DNA of 64,000 bases, taken from SAR324 cluster bacterium (lineage in GTDB: Bacteria; SAR324; NAC60-12). The stretch spans positions 62,001 through 126,000 of the forward strand of contig JACNJW010000028.1 of NCBI GenBank assembly GCA_014382365.1, in the 5' to 3' direction. The position numbers and the translations under genes were made by a program. Under the pieces are notes generated by a model, which searched no databases, was not told the DNA's origin, and saw nothing but the letters and a program-made list of their open reading frames with translations. Positions 55,712 through 64,000 of this stretch are shown here, piece after piece. Every line of letters begins with the position of its first letter. Position 1 is the first letter of the stretch.

Positions 55712-56959
55712 ATGGCCGCGAAAGAAATAAAAGAAAATCCCAAAACAATCAATGTCAATTTCATCAGCTTCCAAAAACAGTTGAGAGAAATAATTAAGGA
55801 TATTAAAGATCATAATAAAAGATCTGGTATGAAAAAAGTGTTTGGCTCAAAACATAATAACCCACATGTGGACGGAAGTATTTTGCTGCAAGATGCTCCG
55901 GACAACAAAGTGGTTGCTAAGTTGGTCAAGCAATTAGATAAAGATCCAAATAATGCTGAAGCGCGCTTACTTTTAGTCAATGCTGTGATGGCAGTCAGAA
56001 AAGACCATCACCTGCCTGCTCACCTGCATATGATGCTGCAGGCAGCCATTCCGATTTATCTTGGAGACATCACTCCAACTTTTTTGCAGTTGGTTGTGCA
56101 TACTTATCGTTCTTATCTGGAGCGTCTTGCAAATATTCACAAACAAAACATGATGGCCATTAAATCAACTGTGCTGAAAAATGTGAATATGAGTGGGATC
56201 GATGTCAATGATGATGATGAAGATGCACATGTGAAAGATAGTGAAGCCATGAAAACTGAGATAAATATTGCAGAAAATCTGATAGAAAATTGTGAAATAG
56301 TAATACAAAGTATCAAAACTAAAATGACTTCAACACTTTCGCATGAAGAAATTGAAGACCTGACATCTGAAGGAAAAGCATCCGGCTCTTTTTTTGGCGG
56401 CAGCGAAGAAAAAGTGAACCCCAACAAGCAGAATATGATAATCAGCAAGGCAGTACAAGCAATTGAAATGTTGAAACAAATCCCTTTGCTTCAAGGTGCA
56501 GGACTCGATCTGGCCCAGCAGTTAGGTCGAATTGATAACAAGCTGACCTACCCCCTGGTGATGGAAGGTAGAATTCAAATGCAGGCCCTTAAATATCAAT
56601 TGCTGCGGATAGAGAGTGGAGACCGTGGTGCTCGTGAAAACATGGCACCTGTTTACAATCTGGCAGTTGTAGCATACCGCAAAGCCTTAAAGCTTACCTC
56701 AAAAACAACTCCTAAAAAATCTGACCTTCCTGTTCTGACAGAATTCGGTAATCTCACACATTACGGTTTCATTCACCGTGACCTGATGCGCTTTACCATG
56801 GATGGAATCCATAATTTGGTTAAGTTGGGAAAAGAATCTGTAGATGCAGCAGTTACTGTAGATGATAGTTTTGTCCCCCTCCAGAAGCGTTTGGAAAGTT
56901 CATTAACTCAACTATCACTAGCTGCGGACGAGGCAAGCTTAAAAGTCAGATTATCCTGA
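55712..56959 (+). CDS. Unknown helical protein following the cyclase-like gene
   Basis: A 415-residue protein, soluble and almost entirely helical, not recognised. A TPR-like stretch occurs near residue 70 (VKQLDKDPNNAEARLLLVNA). Highly acidic DDDDEDAH near residue 165 is followed by long helices. No signal peptide or membrane helix is seen. It lies 134 bases downstream of the cyclase-like gene on the same strand and 18 bases before tilS, so it is likely the partner of the cyclase-like protein. A role as a scaffold is a guess. Confidence 0.5.
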   Translation: MAAKEIKENPKTINVNFISFQKQLREIIKDIKDHNKRSGMKKVFGSKHNNPHVDGSILLQDAPDNKVVAKLVKQLDKDPNNAEARLLLVNAVMAVRKDHHLPAHLHMMLQAAIPIYLGDITPTFLQLVVHTYRSYLERLANIHKQNMMAIKSTVLKNVNMSGIDVNDDDEDAHVKDSEAMKTEINIAENLIENCEIVIQSIKTKMTSTLSHEEIEDLTSEGKASGSFFGGSEEKVNPNKQNMIISKAVQAIEMLKQIPLLQGAGLDLAQQLGRIDNKLTYPLVMEGRIQMQALKYQLLRIESGDRGARENMAPVYNLAVVAYRKALKLTSKTTPKKSDLPVLTEFGNLTHYGFIHRDLMRFTMDGIHNLVKLGKESVDAAVTVDDSFVPLQKRLESSLTQLSLAADEASLKVRLS

Positions 56960-56977
56960 GTCTGCCTTATAACAACT

Positions 56978-58003
56978 GTGGAAAATCTTCTACAAAAAAT
57001 TAGAAACAACTGGACACTTCACCAATTGTCGATTCCAGAAAACAAGCTGGATAATGACAGAGTCTCAAAAAAGAAGACTCAGCTGGTAGTTTGCGTCAGT
57101 GGCGGAAGCGACTCAGTTGCTCTACTGCATTTATTCCGGCAACTCAGTGGACTGCTACGATTGCAATTACATATTCTGCATTTTAATCACCGGTTGCGTC
57201 CTGAAGCAGCAGAGGAGCAGAATTTTGTTAAATCTCTGGCAACTCAGTATAAAATCCCTTTTCATCTGGAAACTGCGAATCAGCTAAAACCAGGACAGCT
57301 TGGACTGCAGGAGTCTGCACGTAAATGGAGGATTACTGAGTCACAAAAATTACTAAAAATGATTGGAGAGGGTTCTATTGCTACCGGGCATCATGCAGAT
57401 GATCAAACAGAGACTCTTCTGCTTAAATGGCTCAGAGGAGCGCATATTTCAAACCTGCAGGGCATGAGTTGGAAAAGTCCGCCTTTTGTCCGTCCTTTAC
57501 TCAACTGCAGTAAAATAGAACTGCAGGAATATCTAAAAAGCAATCAGCTGACCTGGATGGAAGACAAGTCCAACCAAAGTCCGGATTATTTGCGTAATCG
57601 AGTCAGGTTGGAACTGATTCCGCTTTTAGATGAATTAACCCGGCAGGGATTACAAGCCCGTATCAGTAATTTAAATGACCAAAGCCTGCTTCTTAGGGAG
57701 CAGTTGGATTCAGAGTATGCTGACTGGCAAAAGAGTTTCAGGAAAAGCTCAACTGCATCATCTGCAGTTTTGTACTTAGCAGACTTGTCACAGGAAAATG
57801 AGTTGCTTCAGCAGGAAATTATGCATAATTTTATTACTGTTGAAACTGGACTGACTTTGAACTACAACAAGCTCCAGAGTATTTTTGATTTACTAAAAAC
57901 AGCAGACAAAACATGGAAGATACAGCTTTCACACAATTGGATTATCTGCAAATCTGCACACGAACTAGTATTAAAAATAAGTTCTGAAAAAGAAAATCCA
58001 TAA
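56978..58003 (+). CDS. tilS: tRNA(Ile)-lysidine synthetase
   Basis: Adds lysine to C34 of the tRNA-Ile CAU anticodon, changing its identity from Met to Ile; essential. The PP-loop motif SGGSDS is at residues 41-46, HFNHRLR near 70 and HHADDQTETLLLKWLRG near 130 complete the catalytic domain. About 341 residues is short for the family (E. coli 432), so the C-terminal domains are reduced. The start is GTG at 56978, 18 bases after the preceding gene. Confidence 0.93.
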   Translation: MENLLQKIRNNWTLHQLSIPENKLDNDRVSKKKTQLVVCVSGGSDSVALLHLFRQLSGLLRLQLHILHFNHRLRPEAAEEQNFVKSLATQYKIPFHLETANQLKPGQLGLQESARKWRITESQKLLKMIGEGSIATGHHADDQTETLLLKWLRGAHISNLQGMSWKSPPFVRPLLNCSKIELQEYLKSNQLTWMEDKSNQSPDYLRNRVRLELIPLLDELTRQGLQARISNLNDQSLLLREQLDSEYADWQKSFRKSSTASSAVLYLADLSQENELLQQEIMHNFITVETGLTLNYNKLQSIFDLLKTADKTWKIQLSHNWIICKSAHELVLKISSEKENP

Positions 58004-58086
58004 ATTTAAAAGCATTTATCAATCCGGCAGAATTCATAACAACACTTTCATAATTTAAAAAATAGAAATAAGACTCAAGGAAAAAT

Positions 58087-58977
58087 ATGCGAATCGGGAT
58101 TGACATGGGTGGAACAAAAATTGAGGGTATTGCAATTGCTGATAGTGGTGAAGAATTGCTCCGCAGGAGGGTTGCTACCCCAAAACATGATTATGCCGGT
58201 ACAGTCAGCGCAATTGTAGATATTGTGCTGGGGCTTGAAGCAGAAACAAATATGCAGGGTACAGTTGGAGTAGGTATTCCAGGTGCAATTTCTCCACAAA
58301 CAGGACTTGTGAAAAACGCGAATTCAACCTGGCTGATCGGCAAGCATTTTGACTACGATTTAGAAACCTCTTTAAAGCGTAAAATTCGGCTGGCAAATGA
58401 TGCTAATTGTCTCGCCGTTTCTGAAGCTGTGGATGGTGCTGGAGCAGGTTCCAAAGTGGTTTTTGCCATTATTATTGGTACCGGTTGCGGGGGCGGAATC
58501 GCAATTAATCAACAAGTACACACTGGATTTCAAGCTATCGCCGGCGAGTGGGGGCACATTTCTTTGGGTTGGATGACTCCAGAAGAATATCCGGGTGTTG
58601 CTTGTTACTGTGGACAACGTGGCTGCCTTGAAACATTTATTTCCGGAACTGCTTTTGAGAATGAATATGAACTTCAAACCGGAATCCGCAAACGTGGACG
58701 TGAAATTGTGGAATTAATTCAAGCAGGAGATTATGCTGCAGAGAATGTTATACAAATTTACGAAAGCCGGTTGGCACGTGCAATTGCAACTGCAGTAAAT
58801 TTTATTGATCCAGACGTGATGGTAATTGGCGGAGGAATGTCAAATGTATCCAGAATATATAAAACTTTACCGGATTTAGTTCGGCAGTGGACTTTTGGCG
58901 GAGAATTCTCAACTCCGATTCGTCAGGCAAAGCACGGAGATTCCAGCGGCGTCCGGGGAGCGGCCTGGCTTTGGTAA
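58087..58977 (+). CDS. ROK-family sugar kinase (fructokinase/N-acetylglucosamine kinase type)
   Basis: Phosphorylates a sugar such as fructose, mannose or N-acetylglucosamine with ATP. In 296 residues: IDMGGTKIEG at the start, the ROK signature with AGEWGHISLG and the zinc cluster CYCGQRGCLETFISG, plus LANDANCLAVSEAVDG. The substrate cannot be fixed from sequence. AAGGA lies just before the ATG. Its stop is directly abutted by the stop of the convergent gene. Confidence 0.88.
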   Translation: MRIGIDMGGTKIEGIAIADSGEELLRRRVATPKHDYAGTVSAIVDIVLGLEAETNMQGTVGVGIPGAISPQTGLVKNANSTWLIGKHFDYDLETSLKRKIRLANDANCLAVSEAVDGAGAGSKVVFAIIIGTGCGGGIAINQQVHTGFQAIAGEWGHISLGWMTPEEYPGVACYCGQRGCLETFISGTAFENEYELQTGIRKRGREIVELIQAGDYAAENVIQIYESRLARAIATAVNFIDPDVMVIGGGMSNVSRIYKTLPDLVRQWTFGGEFSTPIRQAKHGDSSGVRGAAWLW

Positions 58978-59739
58978 TTAATCTTCTCTGGATTTCTCAA
59001 CCAGATAGCAAAATCCAATCACTTGATAAGTTATTGATAACGGCAAGAATAACCAGCCGATAAAAGGTATAAAAGCCAGAATAGTCGGCAGCCAGCCTAT
59101 TCTAATTGGAATCCAACGCCAAGATCTCCGGAGTTCTGCTGCTTCCTCCTGATTTGCTAAACTATCCAAATATGCATGCATGCTGGAACGTCCCATCAGA
59201 TGTGATTCAAGTACAAATACCAGAGGCAATCCTATCACCGGCAGCAGGCCAACAAACAACAACAAAACCGGAAATAGAATGGATTTTAATGCTTCTTTAA
59301 AAATATATTTAATTTCTGTCAGCCATTCATTCAAAGAAAATTCAGGCTCATCAATTCTTCTAAAATGTTTAATGACCTTTTTTACCAGACTTTGATGCCA
59401 GAGACTCAGCAACTCAACTGAAAAACGTAAAGAGACCAAAGCTATCACAGCTGCAACTGTCAGCTGAATACTCCACAATATTACCTGTCCGACTGCAGCC
59501 CAAAAGCCGGTGTCTCCTCCAAATATCCAGTTGATAAATGGACTCAGAAGTTGAAAATAAATCAATCCGTTCAAAACTATTGCAACTGCAAAAAAAATGA
59601 GATAATTTAACAACATTCCTCTGATTGCCATTCCACGAAGGCCTTCAATCTCTGCTAAAGCCTGGTTACCAGCCCTGAATACTGTCAGAGCATTTGCTTT
59701 AATCATGGTTACTTTTTTTAGTGCTTTGGATTCGTTCAT
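58978..59739 (-). CDS. EI24/CysZ-like inner membrane protein
   Basis: A 253-residue membrane protein with several hydrophobic helices (about 45-70, 80-105, 160-185 and 210-240). The pattern LLPVIGLPLVFVLESHL and IPFIGWLFLPLSITYQVIG fits the EI24/CysZ domain, which in CysZ transports sulfate, but the link to sulfate is only by family. I placed the start at ATG 59739, with GAGG just upstream, rather than the longer frame from 59760. It converges with the ROK gene with no spacer. Confidence 0.6.
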   Translation of the reverse strand: MNESKALKKVTMIKANALTVFRAGNQALAEIEGLRGMAIRGMLLNYLIFFAVAIVLNGLIYFQLLSPFINWIFGGDTGFWAAVGQVILWSIQLTVAAVIALVSLRFSVELLSLWHQSLVKKVIKHFRRIDEPEFSLNEWLTEIKYIFKEALKSILFPVLLLFVGLLPVIGLPLVFVLESHLMGRSSMHAYLDSLANQEEAAELRRSWRWIPIRIGWLPTILAFIPFIGWLFLPLSITYQVIGFCYLVEKSRED

Positions 59740-59930
59740 AATTCCTCTTTTATACTGCAATTTTAACAGTAAGTTTAGCTGACTTTGTCAAATCCTGCCA
59801 GTTTCTGATAGAACAGGATTCTCAGATATTTATTGGATTTGATATATCTTCCACAAAAAGCATTCAATTTGCATTATTGTAGCAGATATTTTTTATTGCA
59901 GATTAAATCTAAATTATAACTGAGTAGACT

Positions 59931-60500
59931 GTGTTAAAATTTAAGTTGTTGGTGTTTTGCTGCTGTTTCTTCAGTTATTCTGCTGCTGCGGAAGAGCTTT
60001 GGCGCTTGCGCTATTTTGTTCCAACTTCAGTAAATAGTAAAATCACATTTGGTACAAGTAAGACAGAGGAAAAACTGGACACAAGCGGTCACAGCGGTTA
60101 TTTGATTTTTTCAAATGGAATTGGAGTAGGTTACAGCGTAGTGCGCACAAGTGAGCATATTACGGGTATTTCATACGCATTTAAGAATAACTACCTCGAC
60201 TTGTCATACACCATTGGAAAAAAACTCAGTCTTAGCTTTGGGGCAGGTAGATTAATTTATGGCAGAGGTGATCTTAAAATAAGTGGAGAAAATTATACAA
60301 CGGAGAACAGTTCTGGTGAGGCTATCTTTTTGAACTTCGGTATTCCTTTTATTGGAGGTGAATTGTTGCTGGGTTACCGCCAAAATAACAACACATATAA
60401 GAATTATCAAAAACAGGTCTCAGGAGAGACTGTAATGTTAGCTGATTCTGTAAAATTAATTTCCGGACAAATAAATGTCGGTTTCGGATTCCTTTTTTAA
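59931..60500 (+). CDS. Small outer-membrane beta-barrel-like protein
   Basis: A 189-residue protein with a signal peptide (hydrophobic run with CCC, cleavage after AAA). The mature part alternates polar and aromatic residues in short strands (YLIFSNGIGVGYSVV, LDLSYTIGKKLSLSFGAG) and ends in GFGFLF, the terminal aromatic signature of outer-membrane barrels. No named family is recognised. The start is GTG at 59931. It stands alone, and the function is unknown. Confidence 0.6.
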   Translation: MLKFKLLVFCCCFFSYSAAAEELWRLRYFVPTSVNSKITFGTSKTEEKLDTSGHSGYLIFSNGIGVGYSVVRTSEHITGISYAFKNNYLDLSYTIGKKLSLSFGAGRLIYGRGDLKISGENYTTENSSGEAIFLNFGIPFIGGELLLGYRQNNNTYKNYQKQVSGETVMLADSVKLISGQINVGFGFLF

Positions 60501-60602
60501 ACTCAGTGTCTTTTCTTTACATTTCTTATATTCACAGAAAAATGCAGGTAAAGCTTAAACTACCTCTACATTTTTATCCTCTTACATTATGTTTTAGAAA
60601 AT

Positions 60603-61049
60603 ATGTCTGAAATAAACCCTCAATTTATGCTCCGTGCTTTGGAACTTGCAGAAGAGGTTCGGCATATAACCGGAGATAATCCCTGGGTAGGATGCGTGAT
60701 TGTCAAGGATGGAATAATTCTGGCTGAAGGACAAACGCATTCTCCAGGCCAACCACATGCAGAAGCAGATGCAATACGTAATGCAGAAATTGCCGGACAT
60801 TCTCTGACAGGTTCTACACTTTATTCTACTGTGGAACCCTGTTCTTTTCAGGGAAGAACACCTTCCTGTGCAATGGCAATTGTTGAAAAACAAATTGCTC
60901 AAGTCGTGATCGCAATTAGAGATCCGCATCCTCAAGTTAACGGAGAAGGTATCCGGTTGCTAAAAGAAGGTGGTGTCATGGTCACAGAGGGACTGGAAGA
61001 GCAGGCAGTTCGAGGATCATTACAAGCATGGCTGGAAGGTTTCAAATGA
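60603..61049 (+). CDS. Stand-alone RibD-type pyrimidine deaminase domain
   Basis: A zinc-dependent deaminase of the riboflavin pathway type (diaminohydroxyphosphoribosylaminopyrimidine deaminase). The zinc residues are in HAEADAI and in EPCSFQGRTPSCAM, and GNPWVGCV-like DNPWVGCVIV precedes them. RDPHPQVNGEGIRLLKEGG is specific to RibD. At 148 residues the C-terminal reductase half is missing, so it is a split or partial RibD. Its stop overlaps the Nudix start (ATGA). Confidence 0.88.
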   Translation: MSEINPQFMLRALELAEEVRHITGDNPWVGCVIVKDGIILAEGQTHSPGQPHAEADAIRNAEIAGHSLTGSTLYSTVEPCSFQGRTPSCAMAIVEKQIAQVVIAIRDPHPQVNGEGIRLLKEGGVMVTEGLEEQAVRGSLQAWLEGFK

Positions 61050-61495
61050 GTACAAGCCGAGAGTATCCGAAACGCCCCTATGTTGGTGCCGCAGTCATAG
61101 TACTGAGAGATGAAGAAGTCTTGCTGATAGAGCGCGGAAAAGCACCAAACAAAGGACAGTGGAGTCTTCCCGGCGGCAAACAACGACTAGGCGAAACAGT
61201 AGTTCAAACTGCTCATAGAGAGATTTATGAAGAGACTGGAGTCAAAGTTGGAAAGCTTGGACTGGTTGATGTCGTGGATGTAATTATACCCGACGGTCAT
61301 GGAAAAACTCTATATCATTACACTGTTATCGATTTTCTTGGCAAATGGATCTCAGGGGATTGCCGTGCTGGTGATGATGCTCAGGCTGTTCGCTGGTTCA
61401 AATTGAATGAACTCGATTCACTTTCCCTGTCGACAAAAACAAAGGAAGTGATCCTCAATGCAAGCAGCATGATTGAGATAACAAACACTTTCTAA
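61046..61495 (+). CDS. Nudix hydrolase
   Basis: A cytoplasmic pyrophosphohydrolase of 149 residues. The Nudix box GGKQRLGETVVQTAHREI followed by YEETGV fits GX5EX7REUXEEXGU. The start ATG overlaps the RibD stop by four bases, and a frame from 61028 would add six residues without need. Coupling to a RibD deaminase suggests removal of pyrophosphate from a pathway intermediate or a damaged nucleotide, but many Nudix enzymes are promiscuous. Confidence 0.85.
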   Translation: MSTSREYPKRPYVGAAVIVLRDEEVLLIERGKAPNKGQWSLPGGKQRLGETVVQTAHREIYEETGVKVGKLGLVDVVDVIIPDGHGKTLYHYTVIDFLGKWISGDCRAGDDAQAVRWFKLNELDSLSLSTKTKEVILNASSMIEITNTF

Positions 61496-61539
61496 ATCAA
61501 AATTTTTCAGTACAATTATTTATTCCACTGACAGGAGTA

Positions 61540-62478
61540 CTAGACCTGAAATCCAGTATTTTCCTTTTTCCTTTTCCTGTAACCTTCTTCTTCCCAGGTT
61601 AAAAAGCGCTTGCCAATTACATCTCCAGTATCCTGTACAGAGATAAATGCATCCGGATCTGTTTCAAATAGATATTCTTTCAGTCTTCCTAATTCCAACA
61701 GGTTAATCACAGTATAAATGACTAGTTTTTCTTTTCCTGCATATCCACCTGAAGCATGAAAATAAGTGAAGCCGCGGTCTAGTTTTTGTAAAACATTTTC
61801 GGCAACTTCTTTGGGTCTGGATGAGATAATAAAAATCGATTTGCGCTGAGACAAACCAACCTGCCCTTTTTGTAGACTCCAGCTGAAAACATACATAAAT
61901 ATTCCTGTATAAAGAGCAGTTTCGAGATGATGAAGGTATGCATTACTAAAAATAACAACAAAATTAACTAAATTAAATACTGTTCCAATTGGAATTGCAA
62001 AGCGCTTCTTGATAACTGTTCCTAATATATCCAAGCCGCCGACTGAACCACCCAGACGTAAATAGAATCCTGTACTGAAACCTGAAATTACTCCACCAAA
62101 AATAGCTGCCAGCATAGGATCTTTGATAGCTATTTCATAACCCTGTGTCAACTCCAGACTTGTAGTATAAATCCCCATACCAATCAGAGATGTAATAATG
62201 AATTTTAATGAAAATTCACGAAAACCAATAATAAATAACGGAATATTGATCAGAGCATAAAGCAGGCTGAAAGGAAGAACATCCTGTATTGAATCATAAA
62301 ACAATAAAGCAATACCAGTCAGTCCTCCTGCAAAAAAATGCTGAGGAATTAAGATACTATTTACTACTCCACCGAAGACAAAACATCCGAATGTCAGGAT
62401 GAGCAGCATATACCAATATTTCCATGTCTGCAATGCCTGCGAAAATTCTTTAAAGTCTTCCTTTAATTGATTCATCAA
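61540..62478 (-). CDS. YitT-family membrane protein
   Basis: A 312-residue protein with five or six helices (HFFAGGLTGIALL, GGSVGGLDILGTVIKKRF) and a C-terminal cytoplasmic DUF2179 domain of about 80 residues (SIFIISSRPKEVAENVLQ). The YitT family may transport small molecules; no substrate is established. It lies downstream of the cspA-type gene, separated by a strong terminator. Confidence 0.85.
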   Translation of the reverse strand: MMNQLKEDFKEFSQALQTWKYWYMLLILTFGCFVFGGVVNSILIPQHFFAGGLTGIALLFYDSIQDVLPFSLLYALINIPLFIIGFREFSLKFIITSLIGMGIYTTSLELTQGYEIAIKDPMLAAIFGGVISGFSTGFYLRLGGSVGGLDILGTVIKKRFAIPIGTVFNLVNFVVIFSNAYLHHLETALYTGIFMYVFSWSLQKGQVGLSQRKSIFIISSRPKEVAENVLQKLDRGFTYFHASGGYAGKEKLVIYTVINLLELGRLKEYLFETDPDAFISVQDTGDVIGKRFLTWEEEGYRKRKKENTGFQV

Positions 62479-62504
62479 ATATCCAAATGAAAAACAAAAA
62501 ATGC

Positions 62505-62542
62505 AAAAAAAAACGGGATGACCGCTTGTGCAGGCATCCCGT
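62505..62542 (-). terminator. Intrinsic terminator after the cold-shock gene
   Basis: On the minus strand ACGGGATG (plus 62535-62542 complement) pairs with CATCCCGT (plus 62513-62520 complement), with a 14-base loop, followed by a run of nine U (62505-62513). It begins about 27 bases after the cold-shock stop and would end its transcript before yitT. Confidence 0.9.
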
Positions 62543-62569
62543 CTAAATCGTATTTATTCTAATAATGAA

Positions 62570-62764
62570 TTATGAAGCAGTTTGAACACTAACCGCACAA
62601 GGGCCTTTTTGACCCTCTCCAACTTCGAATTCCACGTTTTCTCCTTCTCTGAGATATCCCCCGCGGACCTCAGAATGGTGAACGAATAAGTCTTTTCCGG
62701 ACTCTTGCTCTATGAAACCATAACCTTTGCGTTCGTTAAACCATTTTACTTTGCCTGTTGCCAT
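62570..62764 (-). CDS. Cold-shock protein (CspA family)
   Basis: A 64-residue RNA chaperone of OB-fold type that melts RNA secondary structure. KGYGFIEQ (RNP1) and DLFVHHSEV (RNP2) are intact; VKWFNERKG is typical. AAGGT lies just before the ATG. The transcript carries a terminator-like hairpin in its leader, ending about 20 bases from the start, and a strong terminator after the stop. Confidence 0.96.
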   Translation of the reverse strand: MATGKVKWFNERKGYGFIEQESGKDLFVHHSEVRGGYLREGENVEFEVGEGQKGPCAVSVQTAS

Positions 62765-62784
62765 TGTGACCTTATATATTAATT

Positions 62785-62808
62785 AAAAAAACTCTTCTAA
62801 ATGAAGAG
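62785..62808 (-). terminator. Terminator-like hairpin in the cspA leader
   Basis: On the minus strand CTCTTC and GAAGAG (plus 62792-62808) form a 6-base stem with a 5-base loop, followed by AG and seven U (62785-62791 region), ending about 20 bases before the ATG of the cold-shock gene. Only about 80 bases separate it from the stop of the ABC gene. It could end that gene's transcript or act as an attenuator in the cold-shock leader. Confidence 0.6.
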
Positions 62809-62886
62809 AGAATTGTTATATACTGACATATATAATTATAAATGCAAGTAAAAAAACATATATCTTTCAACTTTAGCAGTTTATTG

Positions 62887-64000
62887 TTATTTGGCTTTTG
62901 TCTCAACTGCTATCGTTTCTTCTGACAATGTCTCAACCAGACCAGCATAAATTCCACTTTGTTCCATCAACTCCTGATGTGAACCACGCTCAACAATTCT
63001 TCCTGCATCCATGACCAGAATCAAATTAGAGTGTCTAATAGTACTCAGGCGATGAGCAATTGCTATTACAGTTTTATCATGAAATATTCGTTCAATTGCT
63101 TTCTGTATTAGATGTTCTGTCACAGAGTCTACAGAACTGGTGGCCTCATCCAACACAATCAAATCACTTCCTCCAGCTAGTGCACGGGCAAAAACAATCA
63201 AACGCCCCTGGCCCTCGGAAAGATTTTTACCTCCTTCGAGCAATTTAAATCCATATTGCTCTGGCAGGTTTTGGATAAATGAATCTGCATAAACATATTG
63301 TGCAGCTTGCTGAATTTTTTCGAGTGTTATTTCCGGGCGGTTCATTGCAACATTAAAACTAATACTTTCCTCAAACAGATACGACTCCTGTTGCATCAGA
63401 GCTATCATTCGCTGAAGATGACTCCTTGAAATTTGCTTCAGTTCAACATCATTGATTTTTATTGAACCTTTGTAATTTGTATAGGTTCTTGTCAGGATCC
63501 TGACAATTGTTGATTTTCCGGAACCAGTAGCACCAACAATTGCTACACTCTCACCTTTGAATACCACAAATGAAACTCCCTGTAAAACCCAGGGGCCGTT
63601 TTCTGAGTAGCGGAAGTAAACATTTTCAAAACTCAGTTTTACAAAATTCTGAAACTGTTTCGACATTTCTTTTTCGTTTAGCCCCGCTGAATTATACGTA
63701 TTCCCTTCTAATTCCAAAGCAGTATGCTCTTCGGGTATTTCACGAAACATTTTATCAATATTTTCCAGTGATGAAAGAGATCTCTGGAAAACAGAAATTT
63801 GTTGAGTGAATTCTCGGATTGGTACAAATATTCGATTCAGCGTGTTGATAAATCCCACCAATACTCCAATTGAAACTATACCAGCCAATATTTGCTGAGC
63901 ACCATACCAAAGCATCAAGGCCAGGGCAATTGAAGTAATGCCCTCAATTATCGAAAAAAGTGCGGCATCAAAAAAATTAGAGTGAGTCTGCGCTTTAAAA
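62887..64000 (-). CDS. ABC exporter, membrane-ATPase fusion (5' part outside window)
   Basis: The C-terminal part of a type IV ABC exporter; the frame is open through the window edge at 64000, so the N-terminus is missing. A hydrophobic helix region is followed by the nucleotide-binding domain: Walker A GATGSGKST, the signature NLSEGQ (LSGGQ in most), Walker B LIVLDEATSSVD and the switch His in AIAHRLSTIRH. The signature reads LSEGQ, a common variant of exporter half-molecules. The substrate (lipid, peptide or drug) cannot be assigned. It is followed by the cold-shock gene. Confidence 0.9.
   Translation of the reverse strand, partial: FKAQTHSNFFDAALFSIIEGITSIALALMLWYGAQQILAGIVSIGVLVGFINTLNRIFVPIREFTQQISVFQRSLSSLENIDKMFREIPEEHTALELEGNTYNSAGLNEKEMSKQFQNFVKLSFENVYFRYSENGPWVLQGVSFVVFKGESVAIVGATGSGKSTIVRILTRTYTNYKGSIKINDVELKQISRSHLQRMIALMQQESYLFEESISFNVAMNRPEITLEKIQQAAQYVYADSFIQNLPEQYGFKLLEGGKNLSEGQGRLIVFARALAGGSDLIVLDEATSSVDSVTEHLIQKAIERIFHDKTVIAIAHRLSTIRHSNLILVMDAGRIVERGSHQELMEQSGIYAGLVETLSEETIAVETKAK

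Noticed and set aside
1..64000. CRISPR arrays, prophage or integrative elements
   Set aside because: I found no spaced direct-repeat arrays, integrase, recombinase, capsid or terminase genes, and no abrupt change in codon or base use.

Overview
The window looks like a chromosomal segment of a low-GC (about 38-40 percent by eye) Gram-negative, flagellated, heterotrophic bacterium. Lipobox lipoproteins, a predicted outer-membrane barrel, an L-ring flagellar protein, the GlnE/GlnA adenylylation pair, the N-end-rule enzyme Bpt and frataxin CyaY point to a proteobacterial or deltaproteobacterial-type lineage. A TRAP transporter beside a phenylacetate-CoA ligase, small orphan housekeeping units and many short intergenic spacers would fit a marine group such as SAR324, but that placement is an inference. 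I saw no insertion sequence, phage, integrase, plasmid gene or CRISPR array.

Layout. 1-4.6 kb: paaK and a tripartite TRAP transporter (dctPQM) on the minus strand; the expected dctM start frame carries an in-frame stop. 5-9.3 kb: an orphan HisG-like protein, folE, tRNA-Ser(GCU) and several very small proteins. 9.4-16.1 kb: pheT without pheS, dgkA, a moaD with two residues after its Gly-Gly, a metallo-beta-lactamase/cyclic-nucleotide-binding fusion, then mtnP behind two tandem paralogous micro-genes. 16.5-27.5 kb: a divergent indole-glycerol-phosphate synthase and a single-domain response regulator, then an opposing five-gene operon: 2-hydroxyacid dehydrogenase, lipoprotein, TPR lipoprotein, a 1527-residue single-chain acyl-CoA carboxylase, and a polyprenyl diphosphate synthase. 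27.5-37.5 kb: TerB-like and helix-turn-helix proteins, an M16 protease, cyaY, ftsZ-bpt-moaC with a tail-less FtsZ, a YbjN-like protein, an alkyltransferase and a glyoxalase II-like hydrolase. 37.4-47.5 kb: topA, clpP, recN, glnE and glnA. 47.8-57 kb: flgF-flgG-flgA-flgH, then a 1285-residue class I adenylate-cyclase-like protein and an unknown helical protein. 57-64 kb: tilS, a ROK kinase, an EI24/CysZ-like membrane protein, a small barrel protein, a RibD deaminase with a Nudix enzyme, YitT, a cold-shock protein and a partial ABC exporter.

How it works together. Nitrogen control is legible in the DNA: glnA has a near-consensus sigma-54 promoter with an NtrC-type palindrome upstream, and flgF, diverging from the same spacer, has its own sigma-54-like element. 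GlnE would adenylylate the Tyr kept in GlnA. Two parts of a cyclic-nucleotide circuit are present: a predicted nucleotide-responsive phosphodiesterase at 12.5-14.8 kb and a class I cyclase-like protein behind flagellar genes at 51.7-55.6 kb. The cyclase-like protein and its helical neighbour are the best candidate here for an undescribed system.
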